6,754 nt of DNA from positions 1-6,754 of the forward strand of contig PITX01000071.1 of assembly GCA_017577345.1 (NCBI GenBank), written 5' to 3'. Of this stretch, positions 1 to 6,697 are shown in pieces. Position 1 is the first letter of the stretch; the number at the start of each line of letters is the position of its first letter. The DNA is from Clostridiales bacterium (lineage in GTDB: Bacteria; Bacillota; Clostridia; Oscillospirales; Oscillospiraceae). Under the pieces are notes generated by a model, which saw only the letters and a list, made by a program, of their open reading frames with translations, did not search any database and was not told the origin of the DNA. The position numbers were made by a program, and so were the translations under genes.

Positions 1-230
1 GACAGAGGGCGTAAATTACGCGGTACCACCTCTGGTTCGCAGTCGCCTCACAGCTTCTGCCTCACGGAGTGCGAGACTCCTGCGCGTTCACGGGCGCATC
101 CGTCCTGCCCTACTGCATATTTCAGGCAGACCGCTCCGGGATGTAATTCTCCGCATTTCCCTGCCGACTTACACCGACCTCCGGCTCTCTGCGCGTGAAA
201 ATTGCGTGTACTTCTTCCCATCACTGCGTT
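1..230 (-). promoter_or_regulatory. T-box leader, probable tyrosine specifier (5' part complete, terminator off the left edge)
   Basis: This is a tRNA-sensing leader read leftwards. The canonical T-box sequence (minus strand AGAGGTGGTACCGCG, 33-19) is present. Upstream is a Stem I with typical parts: GGGA (219-216) can pair with TCCC (141-138), and the specifier loop lies between AGAAGTA on the 5' side and GAATTACA on the 3' side. The apical part has the AGAGAGCCGG and GGTGTAAG elements. The triplet in the usual specifier place (GAA-x-NNN-A) is UAC at 145-143, which means tyrosine. An alternative reading AUC (142-140, Ile) falls partly in the lower helix and is less likely. The bulge TGGT would pair with an ACCA tRNA end, consistent with tRNA-Tyr. 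A Stem III-like hairpin has arms 66-70 and 76-80. The leader follows recN and its own promoter. The regulated gene, probably tyrS, is outside the window. The T-box identity is nearly certain; the amino acid is an inference. Confidence 0.93.
3..34 (-). promoter_or_regulatory. T-box antiterminator helix
   Basis: On the minus strand CAGAGG (34-29) pairs with CCTCTG (8-3), and GCGTA (21-17) pairs with TACGC (13-9) around a 3-nt loop. Between the two 5' arms is the seven-base bulge TGGTACC (28-22), which binds the acceptor end of uncharged tRNA. This is the standard T-box antiterminator architecture. The competing terminator hairpin and its U-run would lie just past position 1 and cannot be seen. 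Confidence 0.92.
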
Positions 231-236
231 TATGCT

Positions 237-265
237 ATCCTATCAAATTCTGACAGGAAAGTCAA
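237..265 (-). promoter_or_regulatory. Sigma-A type promoter for the T-box transcript
   Basis: On the minus strand the -35 element TTGACT (265-260; 5 of 6 consensus) is followed by a 17-bp spacer and the -10 element TAGGAT (242-237; 4 of 6). A TG one base before the -10 makes it an extended -10. Transcription would start near 230, just ahead of Stem I. The -35 begins only 6 bp after the recN stop codon, so this promoter separates the downstream synthetase gene from the recN operon. It is predicted from sequence only, but the spacing and position are ideal. Confidence 0.8.
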
Positions 266-271
266 GCAAAA

Positions 272-1921
272 TTACAGCTTCAGCATTTCCGCCGCACTTT
301 GCAGGGTCGTTTCGGTGATATTCGTGCCGCCGATGATGCGGGCAAGCTCGTGCTTCCTGCCTTCAAAATCCAGCGGTGTGACGGCGGTAAAGGTCCTGCC
401 GTCATGCTCGGATTTTTCGATCAGAAAATGCGTGTCCGCCAGTGCCGCAAGCTGGGGAAGATGGGTCACGCAGAGCACCTGCTTGTTTTTGGAAACAGAT
501 TTGAGCTTTTCCGCGACATGTTGTGCCGCACGACCGGAAACACCCGTGTCCACTTCGTCAAAAATCAGCGTCGGCACATGATCGCGCTCCGCAAGTACAT
601 TCTTGAGTGCCAGCATGATCCTTGCAAGCTCGCCTCCGGATGCGACCTTATTGAGCGGCTTCAACGCCTCTCCGAGATTGGCGGACATATAAAATGCCAC
701 GGCATCTGCACCGATGGGACATAGCTCCGTTTCCGTAAATTCGCAGGAGAAACGGACATTTTTCATGTCCAGATCGGACAGTTCTTTCATCATACGCTCC
801 GTCAGACCGACAGAAGCCTGTTTTCTCGCGGCACGAAGTGCCTCTGCCGCTTCCCACGCCGCCTTTTCCGCAGCCTTCAGCTTGCTTCCAAGCTGTTCCA
901 TCCGCTCATCGGCAAACTCGATCTCGTCAAGGTCCGCCTTTGCCCGCTCCAGATACTCCAGAATATTCTCACAGGTCGCGCCGTACTTGCGGCGCAGACG
1001 GGAAATGGTATCCAGACGCTCTTCGATCTGCTCCAGCTCGTCGGCGGAATAGGATAAGGAATAAATTTTGTCCCTAAGCTGCTCGGCAGCATCCTGCGCC
1101 TGATACATGAGGTCTGCCACCGTCTCGTGAAGCTGCGCCAGAGCATCATCGTATTTGGAGATTTTTGCGAGTGCGCGCTCTGCCTGTGCAAGCATCGCTG
1201 TCGCACCCTCGGTCTCATCGTCGCCGTCCAAGCCAAGCGCGGCATCACGCAGGCCGTCCGAGAGCTTTTCCGCGTTCTGCGCCAGCTTCCGGCGGCTTTC
1301 CAGTGCCTCATCCTCACCGACCTTCAGCTCCGCACGGTTGATCTCGTCGATCTGATATTTCAGCGTCTCCATACGGCGGAGCTTTTCGCCTTCGTCCATG
1401 GCAAGGCGGTCGATCTCCCGCTTCAGTGCCTGCACGGTCTGGTATTTCTGTGCATAGTCTGCAAGCAGATCATCATTGCAGGCATAGCCGTCCAGAAAAG
1501 ACAGATGATAGTTTTCATCAAACAGAGCCGTTGAATCGTGCTGACCGTGGATATTGATCAACTGCAAGCCAAGCTTTTTAAGAACGCCGACGGAAATCGG
1601 CAAACCGTTGACGCGGCAGATGTTTTTCCCGTCTGAGAAGATTTCCCGCTGTACGGTGATCTCATCCTCATAGGGAATTTCGTTCTCCGCAAACCACGGA
1701 AGCTCCGGCACGCGGTCAAAAACGGCGCGAACGGAGGCCTTTTCCATACCGGTACGGATCATATCGCGATAAGCGCGTTCGCCTAAGATCACAGAGATCG
1801 CGTCAATCACGATGGATTTTCCTGCACCGGTCTCACCGGTCATGACATGAAAGCCGTCCTCAAACAGGATATCCGCCCGCTCAATGACAGCAATATTCTC
1901 GATATGAAGCAGACGGAGCAT
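272..1921 (-). CDS. recN: DNA repair protein RecN
   Basis: RecN is a cytoplasmic SMC-like ATPase that acts early at DNA double-strand breaks and assists RecA-dependent recombination. The 549-residue product has the normal length. An N-terminal half of the ATPase head carries Walker A GETGAGKS (residues 29-36) and a Q-loop-like GQHD (126-129). A long charged, helix-rich coiled-coil section follows (about 150-370). The C-terminal half-head has the ABC signature ASGGELAR (427-434), Walker B TLIFDEVDTG (451-460) and the switch histidine in VTHLPQLAALAD (485-496). The C-terminal RIIGGTNIT motif is also typical. The ATG start is preceded by an AAAAGGGG ribosome site 8 bases upstream that overlaps the argR stop. 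It is the last gene of the operon and ends with TAA. No intrinsic terminator hairpin is visible before the T-box promoter. In Firmicutes recN commonly follows argR/ahrC, as here. Confidence 0.97.
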   Translation of the reverse strand: MLRLLHIENIAVIERADILFEDGFHVMTGETGAGKSIVIDAISVILGERAYRDMIRTGMEKASVRAVFDRVPELPWFAENEIPYEDEITVQREIFSDGKNICRVNGLPISVGVLKKLGLQLINIHGQHDSTALFDENYHLSFLDGYACNDDLLADYAQKYQTVQALKREIDRLAMDEGEKLRRMETLKYQIDEINRAELKVGEDEALESRRKLAQNAEKLSDGLRDAALGLDGDDETEGATAMLAQAERALAKISKYDDALAQLHETVADLMYQAQDAAEQLRDKIYSLSYSADELEQIEERLDTISRLRRKYGATCENILEYLERAKADLDEIEFADERMEQLGSKLKAAEKAAWEAAEALRAARKQASVGLTERMMKELSDLDMKNVRFSCEFTETELCPIGADAVAFYMSANLGEALKPLNKVASGGELARIMLALKNVLAERDHVPTLIFDEVDTGVSGRAAQHVAEKLKSVSKNKQVLCVTHLPQLAALADTHFLIEKSEHDGRTFTAVTPLDFEGRKHELARIIGGTNITETTLQSAAEMLKL

Positions 1922-1929
1922 GGGACATT

Positions 1930-1937
1930 CCCCTTTT
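1930..1937 (-). promoter_or_regulatory. Ribosome binding site of recN
   Basis: Minus-strand AAAAGGGG lies 8 bases before the recN ATG and overlaps the TAA stop of argR (1938-1936). It supports the recN start used here and suggests re-initiation by ribosomes finishing argR. Confidence 0.75.
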
Positions 1938-2388
1938 AGTCAAGCATTTTCCGGATTTCCTCGCAGAAATCCATGGCACATTCCGTATCACGCATGATAA
2001 CCAGTGTCGTGTCATCGCCGGAAAGCGTTCCGATGACAGTCGGCATCTGCAGCGCATCTATATTGGCACCTGCGGCGGCACCAAGTCCGGGCATCGTCTT
2101 TACGACGACAAGATTCTGTGCATAGTCGAGATTTGTCACACATTCGCGGAAGATCACGCGAAATCTCTCGTCAAACTTGTCGCTTTCATTCTTATGCGGC
2201 GCACTGTAGCGGTAGCCGCCAAGACCGTCAAGCGTTTTGATAATACGTAGCTCTTTAATATCACGGGAAACCGTTGCCTGCGTGCTCTGATAGCCGCAAT
2301 CACGCAGCTCCTGCAATAGCTGTTCCTGCGTTTCAATGCTCTTTTCCGCAATCAGCTCCAAAATTCTTTTCTGGCGATTTGCTTTCAT
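1936..2388 (-). CDS. argR: Arginine repressor ArgR/AhrC
   Basis: This is an arginine-dependent DNA-binding regulator that, in this family, forms hexamers, represses arginine synthesis genes and activates catabolic ones. The 150-residue product shows the full family layout. An N-terminal winged helix-turn-helix opens with MKANRQKRILELI and includes the recognition motif TVSRDIKEL (39-47). The C-terminal oligomerisation and arginine-binding domain has GAAAGANID (103-111) and GTLSGDDTTLVI (120-131), with the aspartate pair that contacts arginine. I chose the ATG at 2388 because the TAGGTG ribosome site sits about 6-7 bases upstream and the family begins at this methionine. A GTG at 2394 would add two residues (M-D) but lies on top of the ribosome site. 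The gene starts 8 bp after the nadK stop. No ARG-box operator was recognised in the window. Confidence 0.96.
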   Translation of the reverse strand: MKANRQKRILELIAEKSIETQEQLLQELRDCGYQSTQATVSRDIKELRIIKTLDGLGGYRYSAPHKNESDKFDERFRVIFRECVTNLDYAQNLVVVKTMPGLGAAAGANIDALQMPTVIGTLSGDDTTLVIMRDTECAMDFCEEIRKMLD

Positions 2389-2396
2389 ATCCACAC

Positions 2397-3254
2397 CTAC
2401 TTAAACTTATTTTTCACAATTTCAAAGAAGCTCTTTTCGCTCAGATGTATCAGCTTTGTCGTATCGGGAGAGCGGGTAATCGTCACCTTGTCGCCGGTAT
2501 TCAGACGCAGTGCTCTGCCGCCATCGACGGAAAGGAATGCATTTTTGCGTCCGATTCTGCCGATTTCGACCGTAATCACCCGCTGAGCGGAGGTGACGAC
2601 CGTCTTCGTGCGCATATCGTGCGCACAAATCGGCGTAATAATAATGTTCTGTGCCGTTGGCTCGACGATTGGGCCGCCTGCGGACATAGAATACGCCGTG
2701 GAACCGGTCGGCGTACAAATAATCACACCGTCTCCGCCAAAGGACATGATTTCCACATCGTCACAGCTTACCGCCATCTGAATGATTCTGGCAACCGCAC
2801 CCTTTGTGATCACCGCATCATTCAGCGCATCTTCCTCTAAGACGACCTGTCCCTCATGCTCTGCCTTTACATGTAGCATCATGCGCTCTTCGATGCTGTA
2901 GTCGCCGGTTGCAAGGCGGCTGAGTGCCTTGAGTTCACTGCTTTCCAGCTCTGCCATGAAGCCCATCGTGCCGATGTTAACGCCCAAAATCGGCACTCCG
3001 GCACGCGTTGCCGCCTTAGATGCGTGCAAAATCGTGCCGTCACCGCCGAAGCAAATGAGCAAATCGGCATCCTTTAGTTCCTCCGTCAGATCGTGCAGCA
3101 CCACATCCTCCGGCAGCTCAAAAGTCTTATCCACATCGAACGCCAGACAGATGCGCGTTTCTATCCCCGCCTCACGCAGGACGGATTCCGCCATGTTGGC
3201 ATATTTAAAATATCTGTCCCGATACGGGTTCGGGGTCATTACAACTTTTTTCAT
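2397..3254 (-). CDS. nadK: NAD kinase (ATP-NAD kinase)
   Basis: NadK phosphorylates NAD at the 2'-hydroxyl of the adenosine ribose to make NADP in the cytoplasm. The 285-residue product has the family's usual length and motifs: GGDGTIL (70-76) with the catalytic aspartate, NIGTMGFMAE (93-102), LNDAVI (144-149), the second GGDG (173-176) leading into TPTGSTAYSMSAGGPI (181-196), PICAHDM (208-214, in the place of the usual PICPHTL), and VDGG near 243-246. The ATG start overlaps the tlyA TGA by four bases (ATGA). No good Shine-Dalgarno is visible before it, since the preceding bases read CATGAAACATT, so translation is probably coupled to tlyA. The tlyA-nadK-argR-recN order is a conserved Firmicutes arrangement. 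Assignment is secure; the gene is called ppnK in some annotations. Confidence 0.97.
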   Translation of the reverse strand: MKKVVMTPNPYRDRYFKYANMAESVLREAGIETRICLAFDVDKTFELPEDVVLHDLTEELKDADLLICFGGDGTILHASKAATRAGVPILGVNIGTMGFMAELESSELKALSRLATGDYSIEERMMLHVKAEHEGQVVLEEDALNDAVITKGAVARIIQMAVSCDDVEIMSFGGDGVIICTPTGSTAYSMSAGGPIVEPTAQNIIITPICAHDMRTKTVVTSAQRVITVEIGRIGRKNAFLSVDGGRALRLNTGDKVTITRSPDTTKLIHLSEKSFFEIVKNKFK

Positions 3255-4048
3255 AATGTTTCATGGGCGGCGGCGACCAACGCCTTCACATCCGGCTCGA
3301 TCGCGCCATCGGGGAGCATGGAAAGATGCCCCAAAAATTCAATATTTCCTTCCGGTCCCTTCACGGGAGAAAATGTCAGATTTCTGACCGTCAGATTCAG
3401 TTCTTTTGCCAACGCAAGGAAGTTCTGCAGTACCTCCTCGTGCACGGCAGAGTCACGGACAACGCCCTTCTTGCCGACCTTGTCCTTGCCGGCCTCGAAC
3501 TGCGGCTTGATCAGGCAAAGGATCTGTCCGGTCGGTTTCAACAACGCCTTGATCGCGGGAAGAACAATTTTCAGAGAGATAAAGGATACATCCACAACAG
3601 ACAGATCCAACGGCTCTCCCAGATCCTCCGGCTTGACATAGCGGATATTCGTCCGCTCCATGCAGACCACCCGTTCATCCGTGCGGATGCTCCACGCAAG
3701 CTGTCCGTAGCCGACATCAATGGCGAACACCTTTTTTGCACCCTTTTGCAGCAGACAGTCGGTAAAGCCGCCGGTCGATGCACCGGAGTCGCTGCAAACG
3801 AAGCCTGTCGGGTCAACACCGAAATCACGCAGTGCCTTTTCCAGCTTCAAGCCGCCGCGGCTGACATAGGGGCAGACGCTTCCTCGTACCTCAAGGAGCG
3901 CATCTTCTTCAATCGCAGTGCCTGCCTTGTCGCATTTCTGTCCGTTAACATAGACCTCACCGCTCATGATCAGTGCCTGTGCACGGCTGCGGCTTTCGCA
4001 CAGCCCCTTCTCGGTCAGAAGCACATCGAGCCGTTCCTTATGCTTCAT
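3251..4048 (-). CDS. tlyA: TlyA family rRNA (cytidine-2'-O)-methyltransferase
   Basis: This family methylates cytidine 2'-hydroxyls in rRNA (23S C1920, and in some members also 16S C1409, E. coli numbering). The old name hemolysin A is misleading. The 265-residue product has an N-terminal S4 RNA-binding domain (about 5-65), then YVSRGGLKLEKAL (61-73). An FtsJ-like Rossmann methyltransferase follows, with SAM motif DSGASTGGFTD (87-97), VDVSF (152-156), KPQFE (181-185) and the C-terminal SPVKGPEGNIEFL (227-239). The open frame extends upstream to 4243, but only the ATG at 4048 gives a family-like N terminus (MKHKERLDVLL). It also has a strong GGGAGG site 6-7 bases ahead. The start lies inside dxs, giving an 11-bp overlap, and the stop overlaps the nadK ATG, so it is tightly coupled to both neighbours. 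Bacillus yqxC occupies the same place. Confidence 0.95.
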   Translation of the reverse strand: MKHKERLDVLLTEKGLCESRSRAQALIMSGEVYVNGQKCDKAGTAIEEDALLEVRGSVCPYVSRGGLKLEKALRDFGVDPTGFVCSDSGASTGGFTDCLLQKGAKKVFAIDVGYGQLAWSIRTDERVVCMERTNIRYVKPEDLGEPLDLSVVDVSFISLKIVLPAIKALLKPTGQILCLIKPQFEAGKDKVGKKGVVRDSAVHEEVLQNFLALAKELNLTVRNLTFSPVKGPEGNIEFLGHLSMLPDGAIEPDVKALVAAAHETL

Positions 4049-5903
4049 GGAATACCTCCCGTGCCTTTTCCGTAAGTGATTTCGCGTCCAGCCCCAGCAT
4101 TTCATAGAGAGCAGATACGGAACCGTGCGGGACAAAGCGATCGCCGATATTGACCAGTCCGGTCGGAACCGCAATCTTCTGCGTCCGCAGAGAAGCGGCG
4201 ATCTCCTTGCCGGCACATCCGATGCAGACAGCTTCCTCTGCAATCAGCAGATGACCCGTCTTGCGGACAGACGCGGCGATCGTCGCCATGTCGATCGGCT
4301 TTACAGAAGGCAGCTTGATCACCTCAGCAGAAATTCCTTCTGCCTGCAGCAGCTCTGCGGCATCCAGAATTTCATTGATCAGTCTGCCGTAACCGACCAG
4401 TGTGATATCCTTCCCCTCACGCAGGATCGGATGCTCCGCCGCCTTCGTCCATGCGCCGTCACAGCCACGCGGATACCTTACGGCAACAGGTCCGTCCATT
4501 TCAAGAACAGCCTGACGGAGCATATTTTCCAGCTCTGTCTGATTGGCAGGGCAAAGAATTTGCATTTTCGGCACAGAGCGCAGGAAATTGATATCAAATA
4601 TCCCCTGATGCGTTTCGCCGTCCTCGCCGACCAACCCGGCGCGATCAACGGCAAAGACCACATGCAGGTTCTGCATGGATACATCCTGAAGCAGCATATC
4701 ATACGCCCGCTGCAGAAAGGTGGAATATACTGCGACAACAGGGATCATTCCCTGCTTGGCTAATCCGCCCGCCATGGCAACCGCGTGACCCTCGGCGATG
4801 CCGACATCAAAGCAGCGTTCCGGGTAACGGGACGAAAACTCTTTCAGACCCGTACCGCTCACCATGGCTGCAGTGATCGCGCAAACTCTGTCATTCTCCT
4901 GCGCAAGACGGCACAATGCCTTTCCGAAGGTATCGGAGAAGGTCGGCTCATGCGAGCAGGCAGGTGTTTTTCCGCTCACGGGATCAAAACTGGCGATCCC
5001 GTGGAATACATCCGGATTTTCCTCCGCAGGCGCATATCCCTTACCCTTATTCGTCAGCACATGGAGCAGGACAGGCTTCTGACAGCTCTTTGCAAGCTGC
5101 AGCATATATTCCAGCCGCTCCAGATTATGTCCGTCAACGGGACCGTAGTATTCAAAGCCCATTTCCTCGAAAAAGGTGGAGCCGAGGAGCATCCGTTTCC
5201 AACGCTCCTTCAGGCGATGTGAAAGGCGATAGACTGCCTTACCACCGGGAAGCGCGTTCGTAACATTGCGATATATTTTTTTAAGGCGGAAATAGCCGGG
5301 TCGGGTACGGATAACAGAAAGATGCTTCGATATACCGCCGACATTCGGCGTGATCGACATGCCGTTGTCGTTCAGAATAACGATCAGCGGCTCGTTGCTC
5401 TCTCCCGCATCATTCAAGCCCTCGTAGGCAAGACCGCCGGTCATGGCACCATCTCCCATCAGGGCAATCACATGATAGTCCTGCTTCCGGAGCGTTCTTG
5501 CGCGTGCCATGCCGAGTGCCGTAGAGACAGACGATGAAGCATGTCCGGCAACAAATGCGTCACACGGACTTTCGGCAGGCTTCGGAAAGCCGGAAATGCC
5601 GCCGAAGGTACGCAAGGAAGCAAAAGCATCCCTGCGTCCGGTCAGAATTTTATGTACATAGGACTGGTGTCCGACATCAAACAGCAGTCGATCCTTTGAG
5701 GTATCGAACACGCGCTCGATCGCGACCGTCAGCTCGACGACACCGAGATTGGAGGCAAGATGGCCGCCGCTCTTTGCGACATTCTGCACCAAAAACTGCC
5801 GCAGCTCCTCACAAAGCTGCTGCAGCTGCTGTGTATTCAGCGCACAGAGATCCTCTCTGGAATTGATTTGATTCAGCAAATTCAAGCTTACACGACCCGT
5901 CAA
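4038..5903 (-). CDS. dxs: 1-deoxy-D-xylulose-5-phosphate synthase
   Basis: Dxs condenses pyruvate and glyceraldehyde-3-phosphate to 1-deoxyxylulose 5-phosphate. This is the thiamine-diphosphate-dependent entry step of the MEP isoprenoid pathway, which also feeds thiamine and pyridoxal synthesis. The 621-residue product is full length. Visible family residues are SGGHLASNLG (45-54, active-site His48), DVGHQSYVHK (76-85), the thiamine-diphosphate motif from GDGAMTGG (150-157) to N164, NDNGMSI (178-184), YGPVDGH (253-259), the catalytic Glu371 in GIAEGHAV, R399 in YSTFLQRAYD, and the stretch VDRAGLVGEDGETHQG (419-434). No ATG is available near the N terminus. The furthest in-frame start is TTG at 5903, four bases after the oapA stop; TTG codons at 5885 and 5879 are alternatives that would shorten the protein by 6 or 8 residues. 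No strong ribosome site is seen at any of them. The end overlaps tlyA by 11 bp. Confidence 0.97.
   Translation of the reverse strand: MTGRVSLNLLNQINSREDLCALNTQQLQQLCEELRQFLVQNVAKSGGHLASNLGVVELTVAIERVFDTSKDRLLFDVGHQSYVHKILTGRRDAFASLRTFGGISGFPKPAESPCDAFVAGHASSSVSTALGMARARTLRKQDYHVIALMGDGAMTGGLAYEGLNDAGESNEPLIVILNDNGMSITPNVGGISKHLSVIRTRPGYFRLKKIYRNVTNALPGGKAVYRLSHRLKERWKRMLLGSTFFEEMGFEYYGPVDGHNLERLEYMLQLAKSCQKPVLLHVLTNKGKGYAPAEENPDVFHGIASFDPVSGKTPACSHEPTFSDTFGKALCRLAQENDRVCAITAAMVSGTGLKEFSSRYPERCFDVGIAEGHAVAMAGGLAKQGMIPVVAVYSTFLQRAYDMLLQDVSMQNLHVVFAVDRAGLVGEDGETHQGIFDINFLRSVPKMQILCPANQTELENMLRQAVLEMDGPVAVRYPRGCDGAWTKAAEHPILREGKDITLVGYGRLINEILDAAELLQAEGISAEVIKLPSVKPIDMATIAASVRKTGHLLIAEEAVCIGCAGKEIAASLRTQKIAVPTGLVNIGDRFVPHGSVSALYEMLGLDAKSLTEKAREVFHEA
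4054..4060 (-). promoter_or_regulatory. Ribosome binding site of tlyA inside dxs
   Basis: Minus-strand GGGAGGT lies 5 bases before the tlyA ATG (4048) and within the last codons of dxs. It decides the tlyA start against the longer open frame that reaches to 4243. Confidence 0.8.
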
Positions 5904-5907
5904 TCCG

Positions 5908-6510
5908 TCACTTCTGCTTCCTGTTCTTTCCGATATGGAAGAGTGACTTTATATAGTAAATCGGTTTAGAAACGAAATGAACGATCCGCGTGGATCTGCT
6001 CATGGCAATATTCTTGCCAAATGCTTTCCCCGCGATCGTCACGCCTGCAACAAGGGCAGACATGATGAGCTGCTTCACGGCATCGGAATTGAAGTTCCGC
6101 AGTGCCATCACCGCGATGATCGCAGAAGCAGAGCCGGACACAACGCCGCAGATATCGCCAACGACATCATTGCAGAAGCTGGAAACCTTCTCTGCATTGC
6201 GCAGAAGCGACAGTGCCTCTGCCGCACCCGGGACTTTTTTGGCTGCCATGGAATGAAACGGTTTTTCGTTTGCCGACATGACTGCAACGCCGATGATATC
6301 AAAGAGGATACCAAGCAGTACGATCAGCAATAAGACAATAAATGCCTCGACAAGACCTGCGCCCTCCATGATCACGGAGGAAAGGTAGGAAATTGCCGAG
6401 GAAACAACGATCGTCACGAAAAAAATCGTGATGATCCAACGAAAATTACCCTGCTTCTTGATTTTCTTTTTCTGCCCCTTACTTCGGGGCTCCGGTTCAT
6501 TGGTATGCAA
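5908..6510 (-). CDS. oapA: OLE RNA-associated membrane protein OapA (CNNM/DUF21-like)
   Basis: This 200-residue membrane protein follows an OLE-like RNA and precedes dxs, the place where OapA (Bacillus halodurans BH2780 type) is found. OapA binds OLE RNA and brings it to the cell membrane, and the complex has been linked to magnesium tolerance. The sequence shows a basic N-terminal tail (KGQKKKIKKQ, 11-20), four likely membrane segments (about 24-47, 53-78, 117-137 and 144-166) and a basic C terminus (HIGKNRKQK). Between segments 2 and 3, MSANEKPFHSMAAKK and SSFCNDVVGDICG resemble the CNNM/CorB magnesium-transport domain. D115 and D119 form a DxxxD motif. The frame stays open to 6669, but that part lies inside the structured RNA. 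The TTG at 6510 has a GGAGGG site at ideal distance and no ATG is available nearby. Family identity was inferred from memory and context, without a search. Confidence 0.82.
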   Translation of the reverse strand: MHTNEPEPRSKGQKKKIKKQGNFRWIITIFFVTIVVSSAISYLSSVIMEGAGLVEAFIVLLLIVLLGILFDIIGVAVMSANEKPFHSMAAKKVPGAAEALSLLRNAEKVSSFCNDVVGDICGVVSGSASAIIAVMALRNFNSDAVKQLIMSALVAGVTIAGKAFGKNIAMSRSTRIVHFVSKPIYYIKSLFHIGKNRKQK

Positions 6511-6516
6511 AATATT

Positions 6517-6522
6517 CCCTCC
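6517..6522 (-). promoter_or_regulatory. Ribosome binding site of oapA
   Basis: Minus-strand GGAGGG lies 6 bases before the TTG start at 6510. It decides that start over the longer open frame. The GGAG part (6522-6519) can pair with CTCC (6534-6531) across an 8-base loop, so the site may be partly hidden in a short hairpin. Confidence 0.8.
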
Positions 6523-6542
6523 AGGAAAAAGGAGTGGTGGCA

Positions 6543-6697
6543 GCAGATAAAGTAAATCTTGCGGCTTAGGTCGGGTTGGATTTCCCCTTCGACTGCCGTC
6601 CGTTGCCGGAAGGTCGTTTCCGATTAAAGTCTCGTCGGAGCGTCGCCGCATCCGATACCCGATTGCCACTTAGTCCGCACTGCAATCCTTTATCTGC
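6543..6697 (-). repeat. Inverted repeat forming a closing RNA helix
   Basis: The 10-base arms 6543-6552 and 6688-6697 are exact reverse complements separated by 135 bases. In RNA they would close the multi-hairpin domain at the 3' end of the OLE-like RNA. One more G-U pair is possible at the outer end. A perfect 10-bp match framing nested shorter helices is unlikely to be chance. Confidence 0.75.

Noticed and set aside
140..142. AUC (isoleucine) as the T-box specifier.
   Set aside because: These bases likely belong to the helix below the specifier loop (TCCC with GGGA), and UAC followed by A fits the usual specifier position better.
229..272. A rho-independent terminator after recN.
   Set aside because: No GC-rich hairpin with a following U-run is present on the minus strand; the space is taken by the promoter.
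195..1534. Several plus-strand open frames of 66-141 codons opposite recN.
   Set aside because: They are antisense shadows of a clear recN gene, low in complexity and lacking ribosome sites or family features.
3263..4075. A 270-codon plus-strand open frame opposite tlyA.
   Set aside because: It is long but antisense to a fully conserved gene, and its composition follows the tlyA codons; no recognisable domain or start signal.
4049..4243. Upstream extension of tlyA to an ATG at 4243.
   Set aside because: It overlaps coding sequence of dxs in another frame, is Arg/Ser-rich with no domain likeness, and the GGGAGG-preceded ATG at 4048 gives the standard TlyA N terminus.
6511..6669. N-terminal extension of the oapA frame from a GTG at 6669 (53 extra residues).
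   Set aside because: It runs through the folded RNA hairpins, is rich in Pro/Arg without family likeness, has no ribosome site, and the TTG at 6510 has an ideal GGAGGG.
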